From contig JASWHV010000008.1 in the NCBI GenBank assembly GCA_030760725.1, positions 31,158,720 through 31,222,719 of the forward strand: a stretch of 64,000 nucleotides of DNA, given 5' to 3'. The translations under genes and the position numbers were made by a program. Positions 44,906 to 55,278 of the stretch are shown in pieces (positions within the stretch are counted from its first letter, which is position 1; each line of letters begins with the position of its first letter). Under the pieces are notes generated by a model. It saw only the letters and a program-made list of their open reading frames with translations. It did not search any database and had not been told where the DNA came from. Source of the DNA: Neostapfia colusana (Eukaryota; Streptophyta; Magnoliopsida; Poales; Poaceae).

Positions 44906-47600
44906 TTAAATTAACAGTTCGTCTTTATCTTTGTTGAAATCAACTAGATAAAGTTTTCCCTTTAACACACCCTTGAAAGCAATTGAGTCATCACTCCTTC
45001 TAGAGACAGTCACACCCTCATTAGTGAACAAACAATTATAACCTTTGTCACATAGTTGAGATATGGACAAGAGATTATAATCTAAGGAATCAACATGTAA
45101 AACATGAGAAAGTGTGTGTTGTGATGAAATAGCTATTTTATCGGTACCTAGCACCTTTCCTTGACTATTATCACCAAAAATATGCCTTCGCTTGAGTCTT
45201 CATTTTGTTCGTACTCCACAAACATTTTTCTTTCTCCGGTCATATGATTGGTGCATCCACTATCTAGCACCCATTTTGCTCCACCAGATGCATATGCCTA
45301 CAAGAAAGAAACTATGCTTTGGTCTTAGGTACCTAAGCTTGCTTGGGTCCTTTGAGGTTAGTGACAAGTGACTTGGGCACCTACACACGAGACTTGGTGT
45401 TCTCATGGCGTGGCCCAACATATTTGGCATGAACTTTTCCAAGACTGTTTTTCATAAGCATATATGAAGCATCAAAGGTTGTAAAAAAGATTTGTTGTTC
45501 CTATGAGTTTTCAATGTTAATTTTATCAACATTATTATGTTTTCCAACCTGGGAGGAATTTCCCTTGACAAAGACAATGCTCTTCTTGTCATCCTCGTGG
45601 CTTCTAGCATTTTGCCTTTCACCATAAGAATACCCAATGCCATGTTTAACATTAGGAGGTCTTGTGACCAAGTATGCACTACGTGCATACTTGACCTTCT
45701 CCTTGTCAAACATGCCACTTTGAGAGGGATGCTTATCTTTTGTCAAGTCTGACTTTTCTTTTAAGTTGGTGTCATTTTTAGAACATGTACAAGTTAAGAG
45801 AGTTATGATTCAACATGTTGAGAAGGTGAGCTTAAATGGGATGAAGAACCGCTTTGCTTGAGTGACTCAACTTGCGCCTCAAGTGTCTTGTTAACCTTGG
45901 TTAAGTTAGTATGTTCATCCTTGAGTGCAATGTTTGAGTCTTTTAGCTCTAAATAAGTCTCCTTGCTTGAAGCTAACTCAAGCTCAAGTGATTTTATTCG
46001 CTCCTTTTCAATCTCAATAAGCCCTTCAATCTCAAGATATTTCCCCATTTTGGAGAATGATCATATCTTCTTGGCGATTGACTAGCTCCTCCTTATCAAC
46101 AATCTCCTCCATTAGAATTTTCATTTTAGCTATAGTATTTTTATCTAAACCTCTAAGCATGTCTTCATCATCACTAGAATTATCAATATCACTAGTAAAA
46201 GAATGCAAGGAGGAAGATTTGGTTTTAACCTTTCTTTTTCCTTCTTTGGCCATTAGGCATGTATGGTTGGTGTCCTTCAATACTCCCATTGTTGGGAGAG
46301 AGTGGACTTCATGGTAGGCTTCTTGATAGTTATATTGGACATCTCCTCTTCTTCTTCAGATGATGACTCATCATTGGAGTCCCATTCCTTCCCTAGATGT
46401 GCTTGGCCATATTGCTTCTTTTTTCTTGAATATTTTATTTTGTTGAGGCTTGTTGTCTTTACCCTTCCTCTTATTGTTTTCAAGCTGACAATCCACCATG
46501 AAATGATCATATTCTCCACAACTGTAGCATGCGCGCCACGTCTGGGATCTTTGTTTGTCCTTGTATCTTCTTTCATTTGAGTTGCCACCCTTTTTTCTTC
46601 TCATCATTTTCTTGAAGTCTTTGATGAGCAGGATCATGTCTTCATCATCGATATTAGCGCTTTCATCATCACCATCATCGTCCTCAGGAGCTTCCAGAGC
46701 TTGCATGTTGCCTTTAGTGCAACTCCTCTCTTCTTTGCTGAGGTAAGGTCGGCAAGCTCCTTGACATGATTGGCTTCCTTCTCCATCATTTCAAAGTTGA
46801 TGATCCTGCCAAGAATCTCATCCGGGGTCATTTTGTGAAATCCGGGACTTTCTCTAATCATGGAGTAGAGTGTCAAGTTCCGAGGCATGAATGCTCTAAG
46901 AATTAACTTGACAACCTCATGATCCGTCTACTTCTTGCTACCATAGGCTCGGACCTTATTTATGAGAGATTTCAGCCTATTGTACATCTCTTGAGGTGAT
47001 TCTACTTCTTCGATGGCAAACCTTCCCAATTCACCTTCTATCATTTTGATCTTGGCTTCACGCACATGACGATCACCTTCATGTGCGGTTTTGAGAGTGT
47101 CCCATATTTCTTTAGTAATTTCGAGTCCATCCACCTTGGTGAATTCGTCTCGGCTCAATGATGAGGTGATTACTACTGCGGCTTGAGCGTTCCGATGAAT
47201 AGCTTGTTCTTGATCCGGGGTTAGCTCTTCATCATCATCAGGTATATCTAAACCTGTACACACTATATGCCAAAGACTTGGGTTAAGAGATATAAGGTGC
47301 ATTTTCATGTTTTGTTTTCACATTGTATAATCAGTTCCATCAAAGTAAGGTGGTTTGCTTAATGGAATTGACAAATAATGATTATTTGAATTTAAACGCT
47401 CATAGTTAAAAGGATATCGGGATTTTCTTTCCATTGGGGGAGAGTTCCTTCTTCCGCATAAGCGCCTTTAATTGGAGCATCTCCTCATCATCATCCCCGC
47501 AATCCTGAATGGCATTGAGGAGTTTCTCCAACTTTTGGCTCCCTTCGTCACCACCATTTTCATGATTGAAGCCCTTGGATTCACCCTTGATTTCCAACAT
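44906..47600 (-). pseudogene. Copia2 gag, protease and start of GAG-pre-integrase
   Basis: On the - strand gag starts at about 47600 (MLEIKGESKG), 38 bases after the primer site. Capsid motifs are HYLSIPLSKPPYFDG, MKMHLISLNPSLWHIV, NAQAAVVITSSL, MIEGELGRFAI, LRAFMPRNLTLYS and DEILGRIINFE. The zinc knuckle CYSCGEYDHFMVDC is intact (about 46490-46531). A coiled-coil region is at 46289-45750. The protease has WVLDSGCTNHMTGE (DSG at 45256-45264). The frame 45154-44906 (VDSLDYNLLSISQLCDKGYNCLF, KGKLYLVDF) leads toward GAG-pre-integrase but ends at the GypsyB junction before its zinc ligands. Stops and frameshifts lie near 47400, 47320, 46925, 46640 and 46030. Confidence 0.82.
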
Positions 47601-47637
47601 TGTCTCTTTGAGCGGTGATTCTCTTTTGAAGAGTTTG

Positions 47638-47649
47638 GCTCTAATACCA
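47638..47649 (-). promoter_or_regulatory. Copia2 primer-binding site, one mismatch
   Basis: The - strand TGGTATTAGAGC, two bases from the 5' LTR, differs from the Met-tRNA site of Copia1 by one C-to-T change. Confidence 0.85.
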
Positions 47650-48398
47650 ATTGAATGTAGCCTAGAGGGGGGGTGAATAGGCTCTTTGAATTTTTATGCG
47701 GTTTCCTAAAACACTTAGCGAAGAATCAATTCTAGGTGGGCTGGACTAGTCCGGTATGGTGCAGACTAGTCCGGTATGAGCGTAATTAAAAGATCAAAGT
47801 TAGACTTGTTCCTACTTCAAGTATTTGTGTATCGGAAAATAAATGACTATTAAAGTGTAATGAAGTAAGACACAGTAACTATCAATTTTAACACTAGGTG
47901 TGGATGTAAATCAAATGATAACTAGCACCCCTAATTGACAATTGAAGGAAGATCAAGAAGACACGAGACAAAGTTTTATCCCGAGGTTAGATTCCACCCA
48001 AGAATCTACGTCCCCGTTGAGGAGTCAACCGAGGACCGGATCTTCACCAACCCTTCCCTCGTTGGATCGCCACAAAGGCCGATTCAAATCCACTAACCAC
48101 ACACAGGGGTAAACAATTGTACGTGGGGCGTTCTCACAATCTGAGTGCTCCCACAAGATTACAGAGAGTAACTGTTCCTGCCACACACAAACAGAGAACA
48201 ACGATCAGCAATTCTGTGAGAGAAGACAAACCAAGAGCTCAGTGTCGAGAAGAACGACTCTCTCCTTGATCCAATCTCTAATCCTCAAAGACTTAATCTT
48301 TCCAGGCTTAGAATGAGTGGAGAGAGGTATTTTTGGTGCTCTTGGGGCGTGTGCCAGCGCTGGGGATCGACTGTTGTAAATGTGTGGTCGTGCACCTC

Positions 48399-48410
48399 TA
48401 TTTATATAAA
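48399..48410 (-). promoter_or_regulatory. TATA box of Copia2 5' LTR
   Basis: The - strand TTTATATAAATAG is a strong plant TATA box. It lies about 25 bases downstream of the nearest GGACTAGTCC-like site and the palindrome array. Confidence 0.75.
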
Positions 48411-48532
48411 GTTCCCAAAAGTCCTGGCGGCCGCACTAGTTCACTCTACTCAATGGACTAGTCCGGTGTGCCGTGTACAATTTTCGTGTTGCATGCGGCA
48501 CAGTCGAAACCCTAATTTAAAGTGTTTACAGA

Positions 48533-48860
48533 AAGTTGAACGGACAAGTCCGGTCCAAGAGCGGACTAGTCTGGTAAAAGGTGAATGCCGGTTCCAGAGA
48601 GAGTTGAACGGACTAGTCCGGTTTCTGAGCGGACTAGTCTGGTGCAAGGTGAGTGCCGGTTCGAGAGAGTCGAACGGACTAGTCCAGTTTCTGAGCGGAC
48701 TAGTCCGGTGCACCGTGTTGCGAAGCATCAGAGAGTTGAACGGACTAGTCCGGTTTCTGAGCGGACTAGTCCGGTGCACCGTGTTGCGAAGCATCAGAGA
48801 GTTGAACGGACTAGTCCAGTCCACGAGCGGACTAGTCCGGTACACCGTGTTGTGAGTGAT
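48533..48860 (-). repeat. 66 bp tandem repeats with paired GGACTAGTCC palindromes, Copia2 5' LTR
   Basis: Unit starts (gttgaacgga) are at about 48533, 48601, 48667, 48733 and 48799: spacing 68, 66, 66, 66. Each unit has one site in 'aacGGACTAGTCCgg' and one in 'gagcGGACTAGTCCggt', about 20 bases apart. The array extends away from the TATA box into U3. Confidence 0.92.
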
Positions 48861-49137
48861 TAGGATATGTTTTTAATCCCTTACCCCTACCCAAAGATTT
48901 TGAGCTCTTGGGATGTGTCTCTCACACACATCCTATACAAGTAGGTCTACATTGCACTTGGTTCATGGATCTGTCCTTTTCCTTTTTTCTTCATCACTTC
49001 ATTTTTCACCTTTCTGAGTGCACCAATTCTGCCTTACACGAGTTAATCTGCATACATCTCAACCAGATCGTTAGGATCTCAATTCATTTGTCATCAATCA
49101 TCCAAAACCCACAAGGGAATGCCTAGATGCACTTTTA

Positions 49138-52100
49138 ACACCACACACACCTCATTTGAGAAAAACTTATGAACACCTTTGAAGAGCAAGTAAACACCAT
49201 CGACATGGTCATTAGAGGATAAACTCACAAAATGCAAAAGTGGCATTTCCCACATGCATCTTATAGGGGCTGATCATATGAAAACTCATACACTTTGCTA
49301 GGAATGCTCATGCCGAATTTCACCCAAGTACAAAACCTTTTTGAGGTAGTTTTGGGTATAATTAGAAAGAGGCTAGTTTGAACTCAAATTCAAATTCAAG
49401 CTCCTTTCATACAATGACTTCAAAAATGGGATTCATATTCACTCTCAGCACATTTTTGTGAGCTCACACACCGATTGTCACTCCATCTGGAGTTGATCTT
49501 GACATGAGCCAATTTAAGGAAATTCAAATCCAATTTGAATTTCAAACTGCATATGTGCTATGAATATAGTCAAACACTTCACAATTCAAATTCTACCAAT
49601 TTCAAATAGGCATTTGGTGGATAATTCAAATTGCAAAGGGTATTAGGGGCACTACTGTTTAGAGTAGTGAGATAAATTAAATTTCAGAGGTTAAACTAAG
49701 TGTGGGACCCTCCTGTCAGCCTCCTAGTTGATCAACCGACTGAAGACTACCGAGGCTCGATTTCTCGGGCCGCTGCTGTGGTCGCCACCGAGCCAGACGC
49801 CACTGCCAGATCCTGCTCGGAGTGCGCTCACGCTCAGCCGATGTCCACCCTTCTTATCTCCGAGCTCGAGCCGGCAAAGAGCAGTTCGCTCATTCCCCTG
49901 CTCCTTGCACAAGAAACGCTGCCATCACCGCCGCTACCTCGGGTTCGATTGGGGAACTAGAAAACACCGCACCCATACTCCCTCTGAGCTGCTAAACCGC
50001 ACCACCACATATCCTTTGATCGTCCAGCCACGGGTACGAGCTGAAATCACCGCACCTCGAGCCGCCCCGGACTGTTGCGCGGCAAACCGAAACTCACCGC
50101 CGTTCGGTGCTCTCGTGGACAGCCCGAGTCAGAGGCTTTCACGCATGATCAAAGCCAACCATAGGAGTGTCGCACATCCACGCTGCTCTACCCCAACTCA
50201 CGGCTCAAGCCGTGAACCATCATCGGTAAATTCGGTGATTTTCTCCTGGACCCGACAGAGTGACCTTTCGGTACGAGTTTAGCATTCGAGCTCAATTCTT
50301 GTTCTTAGCTCACAAAAACATGCACAAAGGAGCTAGACCGGCTAGTGGTCAATTATTATTCACAACCCGAGCTTGAAACTTCAAGTAGGAAGGCCATCTC
50401 CATGTTTTCCGAACATGAACACGAAGAACACCCTCGGGTGCATGGTGACAACCTAGTTGGAGCCATTCCCGAGCGAGTTTAAAGCCATGCCGATGATCCT
50501 CGAGGTCCACTGGTGACCTAGAGCTGTTTAGCCAAGCTTTTGGCGGGCTAGGTCAGTCGGCCGACAGCGCCGAAGTTGTACCGAAGCCGCCACACGCCGT
50601 CGACGGTGTTCCGACCACCGGTAGCTCTCACTCGTGCCACATACGGGTTGCTTGCCCTCCTAAAGGCACAGGCGGTGAAAATTAGGCCGAGAGGTGGCCG
50701 GAGTAGCAGGATTCATCGAGCTCCGGCGAGGGGGCAGAGCGGGCGCGAGAGGTAAAAGAAGCACTGTGAGTGGGACCCATCGGCAGGGATATAAACATTT
50801 CCCGATTTTCAGATTTAGTTCAAACTTCAAACCCACATAACTTTGGCTAGGAAACTCCAAATTGAGTGAACCAAATTTTGTTGGATTCAGCTCTCTGAGT
50901 ACTTTCCAACAAATCAAGTTTCACTTCATGAAAACCTTTATTTCTCCAGAATTAATTCTTCAAAATTTAAATTGTTTAGAATTTTAACTGGAGAACCCTT
51001 TGATGGAAATTCTGAAATTTGGCCAGATGTTTCTCATAATATCCCTGAGCTACCATATAAATTTTAGATCCATTTGAGCTCATTTGATCCACCTAATGGT
51101 ATGATTAATAAAACAGTTCCAGAGAAAACGGAAAATGTCCAGAAACATTTTCATATTTTCTCTGAAATTGTTTAGCTCATATATTTTGCTAGGACTCTTC
51201 AGATTAAGTGAAACCGACTCCATTAGAACCCTATGAAAATCTAATTTTCAGAAAGTCATGGCTTTCTCCATAAAAAATCTCTAGAACATCCTAAGAGCTC
51301 CAATTAAGGCCAAATACACATTTATTTGTGGAGGGCTCAAATGAGCTTTGCTGCAAATGAAATTCGGCCAAGTCTCTGTTTAGGTTGTATCCAGACCGCA
51401 GTAAAAAGTTCAGAGTCATTGGGCCTGTATAGCAGTACTTATAGTCTTAACAAATTCAACTTCAAATTCAATTGCATTCAAATTGACATATACATATGTT
51501 TATCTCATGTAGTCGCTAAGGTCGAGGAGTCAGAAGTCTTAGACTTCATAACTCCGGAGGAACAGCTAGCCTACGACCAACAGCAGCAAGGCAAACTCCG
51601 GTTTGCATTAGCCTTTTATAAACTCTATTGTTTTAAGAACTTACCTTGTGTATCCACCTTATTTCTGCATTAGAGTCTTGTTTAAAAACCCAAATGCATA
51701 GCCAAGAAAACCTTGGTTTGGGCTTAGTTTTTTAAACCTTGATTAGCCACTGCAATGCTAAGATAGTGTAGGATTGGGTACAAGTCGAGTAGTTAGAACT
51801 GCTCGCGAGAATAGGCTAGAGGCCCACTACTCGGGTAAAGATAGCAAATGGAACACATGGCAATAAAACTGAGACCGAGCGGAGAGTAAGGGCAGCAGGA
51901 CGTTGGGGCCTGGGTGCCATAGCTCCGCTTGTGTCGATTGAGGACTGAGCCGTGTGTGGGCCTGTTGAACAAGCTAGAACAGTACCAAAGACCTACCGGA
52001 TATATGGGAACCGGGAAACCGATGTAATTCCGGTAGCTGGGTGTTGAGGCATTGCTTGTCATCCAGAGGGTAGGTTGAGAGATTGAGGTGTAAATCGGCT

Positions 52101-52998
52101 GGCGGCACTGCGGATGCGCGCGCAGAGACCTCTTGCTCGGGACAATAGGACTGGTTCAATGTTTGGCTGACGGATGAAAGGTGGTCGCGTACGACGTCCG
52201 TGATGGTTGCTATAGGCAACATCGAGTACGGGCGTACGTGACGGGTTATTCGGGTAACCCTGCAGGTGTAAATCAATTATAATCGCCGTCCCTCGCGGTC
52301 AGTGAGTACCACTTGTTCACTGTACCGTGACGTAGAAAGAACAGGCTAGATACATGTTAAAAGCTTACTGATTTGAAGGACGGACCTTGATTGCTAATGA
52401 AGTGTTATAGTTTAGAGCTAATTAAAGTTCTTTTCAACCTTGGGCAAAGCACATGAGAGAAATACGTTTCTTGTTTGATTGCGGCTCTCTTATGTGCCTT
52501 AGCGTGAGGTTCTCCACAACTTGCTGCTAAAACTTGAAAGTAAGGTTCAGCTACTTAGGCGAGTCCTTTACAACATACTTTCCCATTTACACTGTAATCC
52601 AGCATGTAGAAGTTTTATGTATAGGAAAGATGGGTCAGACTTGCTGAGCCATCGTGCTCACTGCTTGAGTTTGAAGCTTTTGCAGGGTGTTATGAGGAGG
52701 AGACTCCCGAGGAGGAGACAGACCCCCAAGAGGGAAACCCCGTCTCGTGGGAGTCGTGCACGCCGCCGTGTTAGTTTGCGTGTGTGCTAGAGGGAACATG
52801 TTCACGGGCTGAACATGAACTCTGTGCGTAGTCTACGCCCGTGAGTGTGGATTGAACATATTTTGTTGTAAACATGTTCATAAACTCTTTTATGTAAAAA
52901 AACTTTGCTTCCACTTTGTACCGTGTTATCCGTTGCTGTGCAACACAACACCTCTCAGCGTGATCCTGGCTTGTCGAGGCCATGAGGCCCTCGCAACA
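49138..52998 (+). mobile_element. GypsyD 3' LTR, main part (copy 4)
   Basis: This continues 9429-9474 after the Copia2 target duplication (ACACC, 49138-49142). It is colinear with the two complete solo LTRs: GC-rich part at 49700-50750, AT-rich degenerate repeats at 50800-51480, conserved core at 51900-52330, and 'gttgctgtgcaacacaacac' near 52932-52951. The end, at TCGCA or AACA (52995-52998), is set by where CACTA exon sequence resumes. The whole LTR is about 3.9 kb. No gene is seen in it. Confidence 0.8.
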
Positions 52999-54679
52999 TT
53001 ACCTACGGCAACCACCAAGAGCATGTGCGGCACGAATTCATGGTAAGTATGAAGAATAATTGATAAATACGAAGCTATTATATGTTAAATACATTTGCTT
53101 GTATATTTCTTCTCCTAGAAATATTACCAATTGGAGGACGAGGCCCAGCTGGATCACGCCCGTCTGGTCTTAAATAACAATGCCAGGAAGCTCCTGATGC
53201 AGTCAATATCGATGGCTCGCATTCAGGCTACAAAGGCGTACTTTAAGTTGCATCCGGATGAGGGTGAGCCGGGGCAGTTCAGGGATGTGGCCGACAAGTA
53301 TTTGATGGAGGCGCAATATGCAGAGGTAAAATGTTTATTTTACTTTGCTTCATTATACGATTTTGATCAATGTTTTCATCCAATAAAAAATGTGTGCAGG
53401 TCAGCGTACCGTGGCTTGAATCCTGTCTGGACGCATACAGTTCCCTGTGTGCTCGTTGGGAGAGCCAGGGCTTCCAAGGCGTGTCTATGATCCGGCGACA
53501 GAGTAGAGGGATGGACGGGAAACACCGTCTTGGCGGGGATGGCTACATACGTCTTGCTACGCGGATGGTATGTGAAACTCAAATCTTATTTTAGTTAATT
53601 TCTGGCGCTATCATTGTGCTAACACGTATCAATAGGAGCGCGAGATCGGTCAGGAGCCGACCGCTATCTAGGTGTGGAGGAGTGGTTACATGGGAAGTGA
53701 CCCGTCGCAGCCTGATCAGCTGTCTTCTCAGACGGCAACGGAGACGTTGGTGAGTTCTTTTGTTAACTTAATTGGATTCTCTTTAGTACTTCTGATGACT
53801 TTATTTTTCCTGTATTTCCAGGAAAAGTGGGGAGGAGGTGCTGAGGCTTCGAGGCGAAGATTACGATTGGCAAAACGTGCTGATCGTAACTGAAGCCGCG
53901 TATGCAAGCGGTGGTGGGAAACCTCACGGCCGGTGAGTTCTGTTATTTTTTATTTAATGTCATGGACTTTGAGACACAAAACTTTAATACTCTTACTTCA
54001 TTGTGTAGGTTGTCCATTATCGATGGAGTAGTAGACTCGAGGGAGGCGCGGTCTTCCTCGAGGGCCTCTTCATCCCAGGGTCGGTCCAGCAGGCGTATGA
54101 GCCGAGATCTGGAGCTCCAAAGTGTCGAGGAGGAGATCTAGAGGATGTAGGAGGCACTGCAACTGACGAACGAGAGGCAGGCAGCGAAGCTCAGGGCTAG
54201 GGACGAGTATCAACACTCGTGCATGCTACAGTTGCAAGCTGCCGTGCAGGTAAGTTCGGACTGTTGTACTCAACATTTCTAATATATGAATGACATGTTT
54301 AATATTTTTCTTCATATTTGCAGGCTATCGCTGCAGGACACCAGGCTGTCTTTCCCCAGTGGGCGCCGCCACCGACACATCTGCCATAGATGCCACAGGA
54401 GCCGATGACAGGAGCACAAGTACAAAATTGCTCAATAGCTGAACTTGCTCAATTCTAGCTAACTTCTAATTTGTTAGCTTGCTCAATTCTAACTTGTAAT
54501 GACTTTATTTAGTCAAATACACATTTTAAACTTCTAATTTGTCTAACTATACATGCACATCACAGGGATCGGTGACGCAGGCTCAACAAACTCCATCCCT
54601 CAAGCATCCGGCGTTTGGACGACAGCGCGAGGACGACTTCCTGGACTCCGGTGGCAGCGGTCGGGGTAGCGTTGGGTAG
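52999..54679 (+). pseudogene. Second CACTA gene (Transposase_24/TNPA-like), eight exons, broken
   Basis: GT-AG boundaries are visible for exons ..53042, 53119-53325, 53400-53567, 53636-53749, 53822-53932, 54009-54249, 54324-54419 and 54566-54679 (stop TAG). Products include KYYQLEDEAQLDHARLV, AYSSLCARWESQGFQG, GYIRLATRMEREIGQEP, DYDWQNVLIVTEAAYASGGG and QREDDFLDSGGSG. The pattern matches the plant transposase (Ptta/En/Spm) family, encoded next to TNP2 and thought to bind subterminal repeats. In-frame TAG codons occur in exons 4 and 6 (near 53669 and 54139, again soon after), another stop lies in exon 7, and exon 5 has a one-base shift. The 5' part was lost at the GypsyD insertion. It has a coiled-coil-like segment in exon 6. 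Confidence 0.75.
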
Positions 54680-54807
54680 TGGCGTGCGTATAGTGTTTTG
54701 ATGACTGTGATATTTCTGTTTTGATGCCTGTGTGATTTGGCTATCGAGCCAGGGCTGGCCTCGAAGCTAGGGCAGCCTTTTCTATTTCTTTAAAAAAAAC
54801 TGCAATC

Positions 54808-55215
54808 CTTATTGACGACGGTTTCTGGTACATAGCCGTCATCAATAAGCCATAATAATTGACGACGGCCAGCTTAGCCGTCATCAATAAGCCACAATAA
54901 TTGACGACGACCAGCTGTACCATCATCTATAAGCCAAAATTATAGACGATGGCCAGCTGTACCGTCGTCTACAATAGAACTTATTGACGACAGCCAACTG
55001 CTAACCGTCGTCTATAAGCTTCTAGAACAGCCACGTGGCTTAACAAACTTATAGACGTCAGCTTGTTTTAGCCGTCGGCAATAAGTTCATTGACGACGGA
55101 AACCATCGTCAATAAACTTATTGACAACTAAATATGGACGACGGCCAGGAACCGTCGTCTATAACCTGTTACCGCCGTCAATAAGTTATTGACGACGGTA
55201 GTAACCTTATAGATG
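54808..55215 (-). repeat. CACTA right subterminal repeats
   Basis: About sixteen TTGACGACGG-type motifs and their complements occur, mostly in head-to-head pairs ('ttgacgacgg...ccgtc(a/g)tcaataa'), mirroring 3371-3640. The terminal inverted repeat itself is not recognisable to the right. Confidence 0.85.
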
Positions 55216-55278
55216 ATAGCTAAATGTTTCTTTATCTAACCCAGTACTGAGACCTCAGCATGTGTTTGTTGTTTGTAG

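Larger units (their letters stand above)
9475..49137 (-). mobile_element. Copia2: SIRE/Maximus-type copia retrotransposon with three insertions
   Basis: The element is bounded by 5 bp duplications ACACC (9470-9474 and 49138-49142). The LTRs begin TGAATGTAGCCTAGAGG on the + strand and end ..GCCTAGATGCACTTTCA (left) or ..CTTTTA (right, terminal CA mutated to TA). On the - strand the order is 5' LTR (right, 47652-49137), primer-binding site, gag, protease, integrase, reverse transcriptase, RNase H, extra ORF, polypurine tract, 3' LTR (left, 9475-10536 plus 29950-30436). Copia1, a GypsyD solo LTR and GypsyB are inserted in it. All coding regions are damaged. Confidence 0.9.
47652..49137 (-). repeat. 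Copia2 5' LTR (right)
   Basis: This 1486 bp LTR pairs with 9475-10536 plus 29950-30436. It begins TGAATGTAGCCTAGAGG. Its far end is CTTTTA instead of CTTTCA, so the terminal TG of the - strand reads TA. It is followed by the ACACC duplication. The ORFs on both strands at 48313-48863 are products of the 66 bp array. Confidence 0.9.
3371..55215. mobile_element. CACTA (En/Spm-type) DNA transposon, interrupted by GypsyD and everything nested in it
   Basis: The left terminus reads CACTACAGGAAAAGCG, the classic CACTA inverted-repeat start, followed by subterminal TTGACGACGG motifs. Inside are a captured lectin-kinase fragment, a TNP2-type transposase pseudogene (5768-9121) and a second spliced CACTA gene (52999-54679). 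A matching subterminal repeat block lies at 54808-55215. Copia3 gag is cut at 3370 and its protease resumes near 55279, so the element sits in Copia3. No clear right inverted repeat (expected to end ..CCTGTAGTG) is present between 55200 and 55280, so the right end is eroded or deleted and its coordinate is approximate. Removing the nested LTR elements leaves roughly 8 kb of CACTA sequence. Confidence 0.8.

Noticed and set aside
48533..48860. Regularly spaced repeats that could suggest a CRISPR array
   Set aside because: The units are contiguous tandem copies with no unique spacers, inside a plant LTR with no cas genes.
48313..48863. ORFs of up to 180 codons in the Copia2 LTR (also 29926-30162 and 10204-10539)
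   Set aside because: They arise from the 66 bp repeat units (66 is a multiple of three, so the frame stays open). The peptides are simple repeats on either strand.
49700..50282. 184-codon + strand ORF in the GypsyD 3' LTR
   Set aside because: Composition-driven, overlaps another open frame, not preserved in the other LTR copies.
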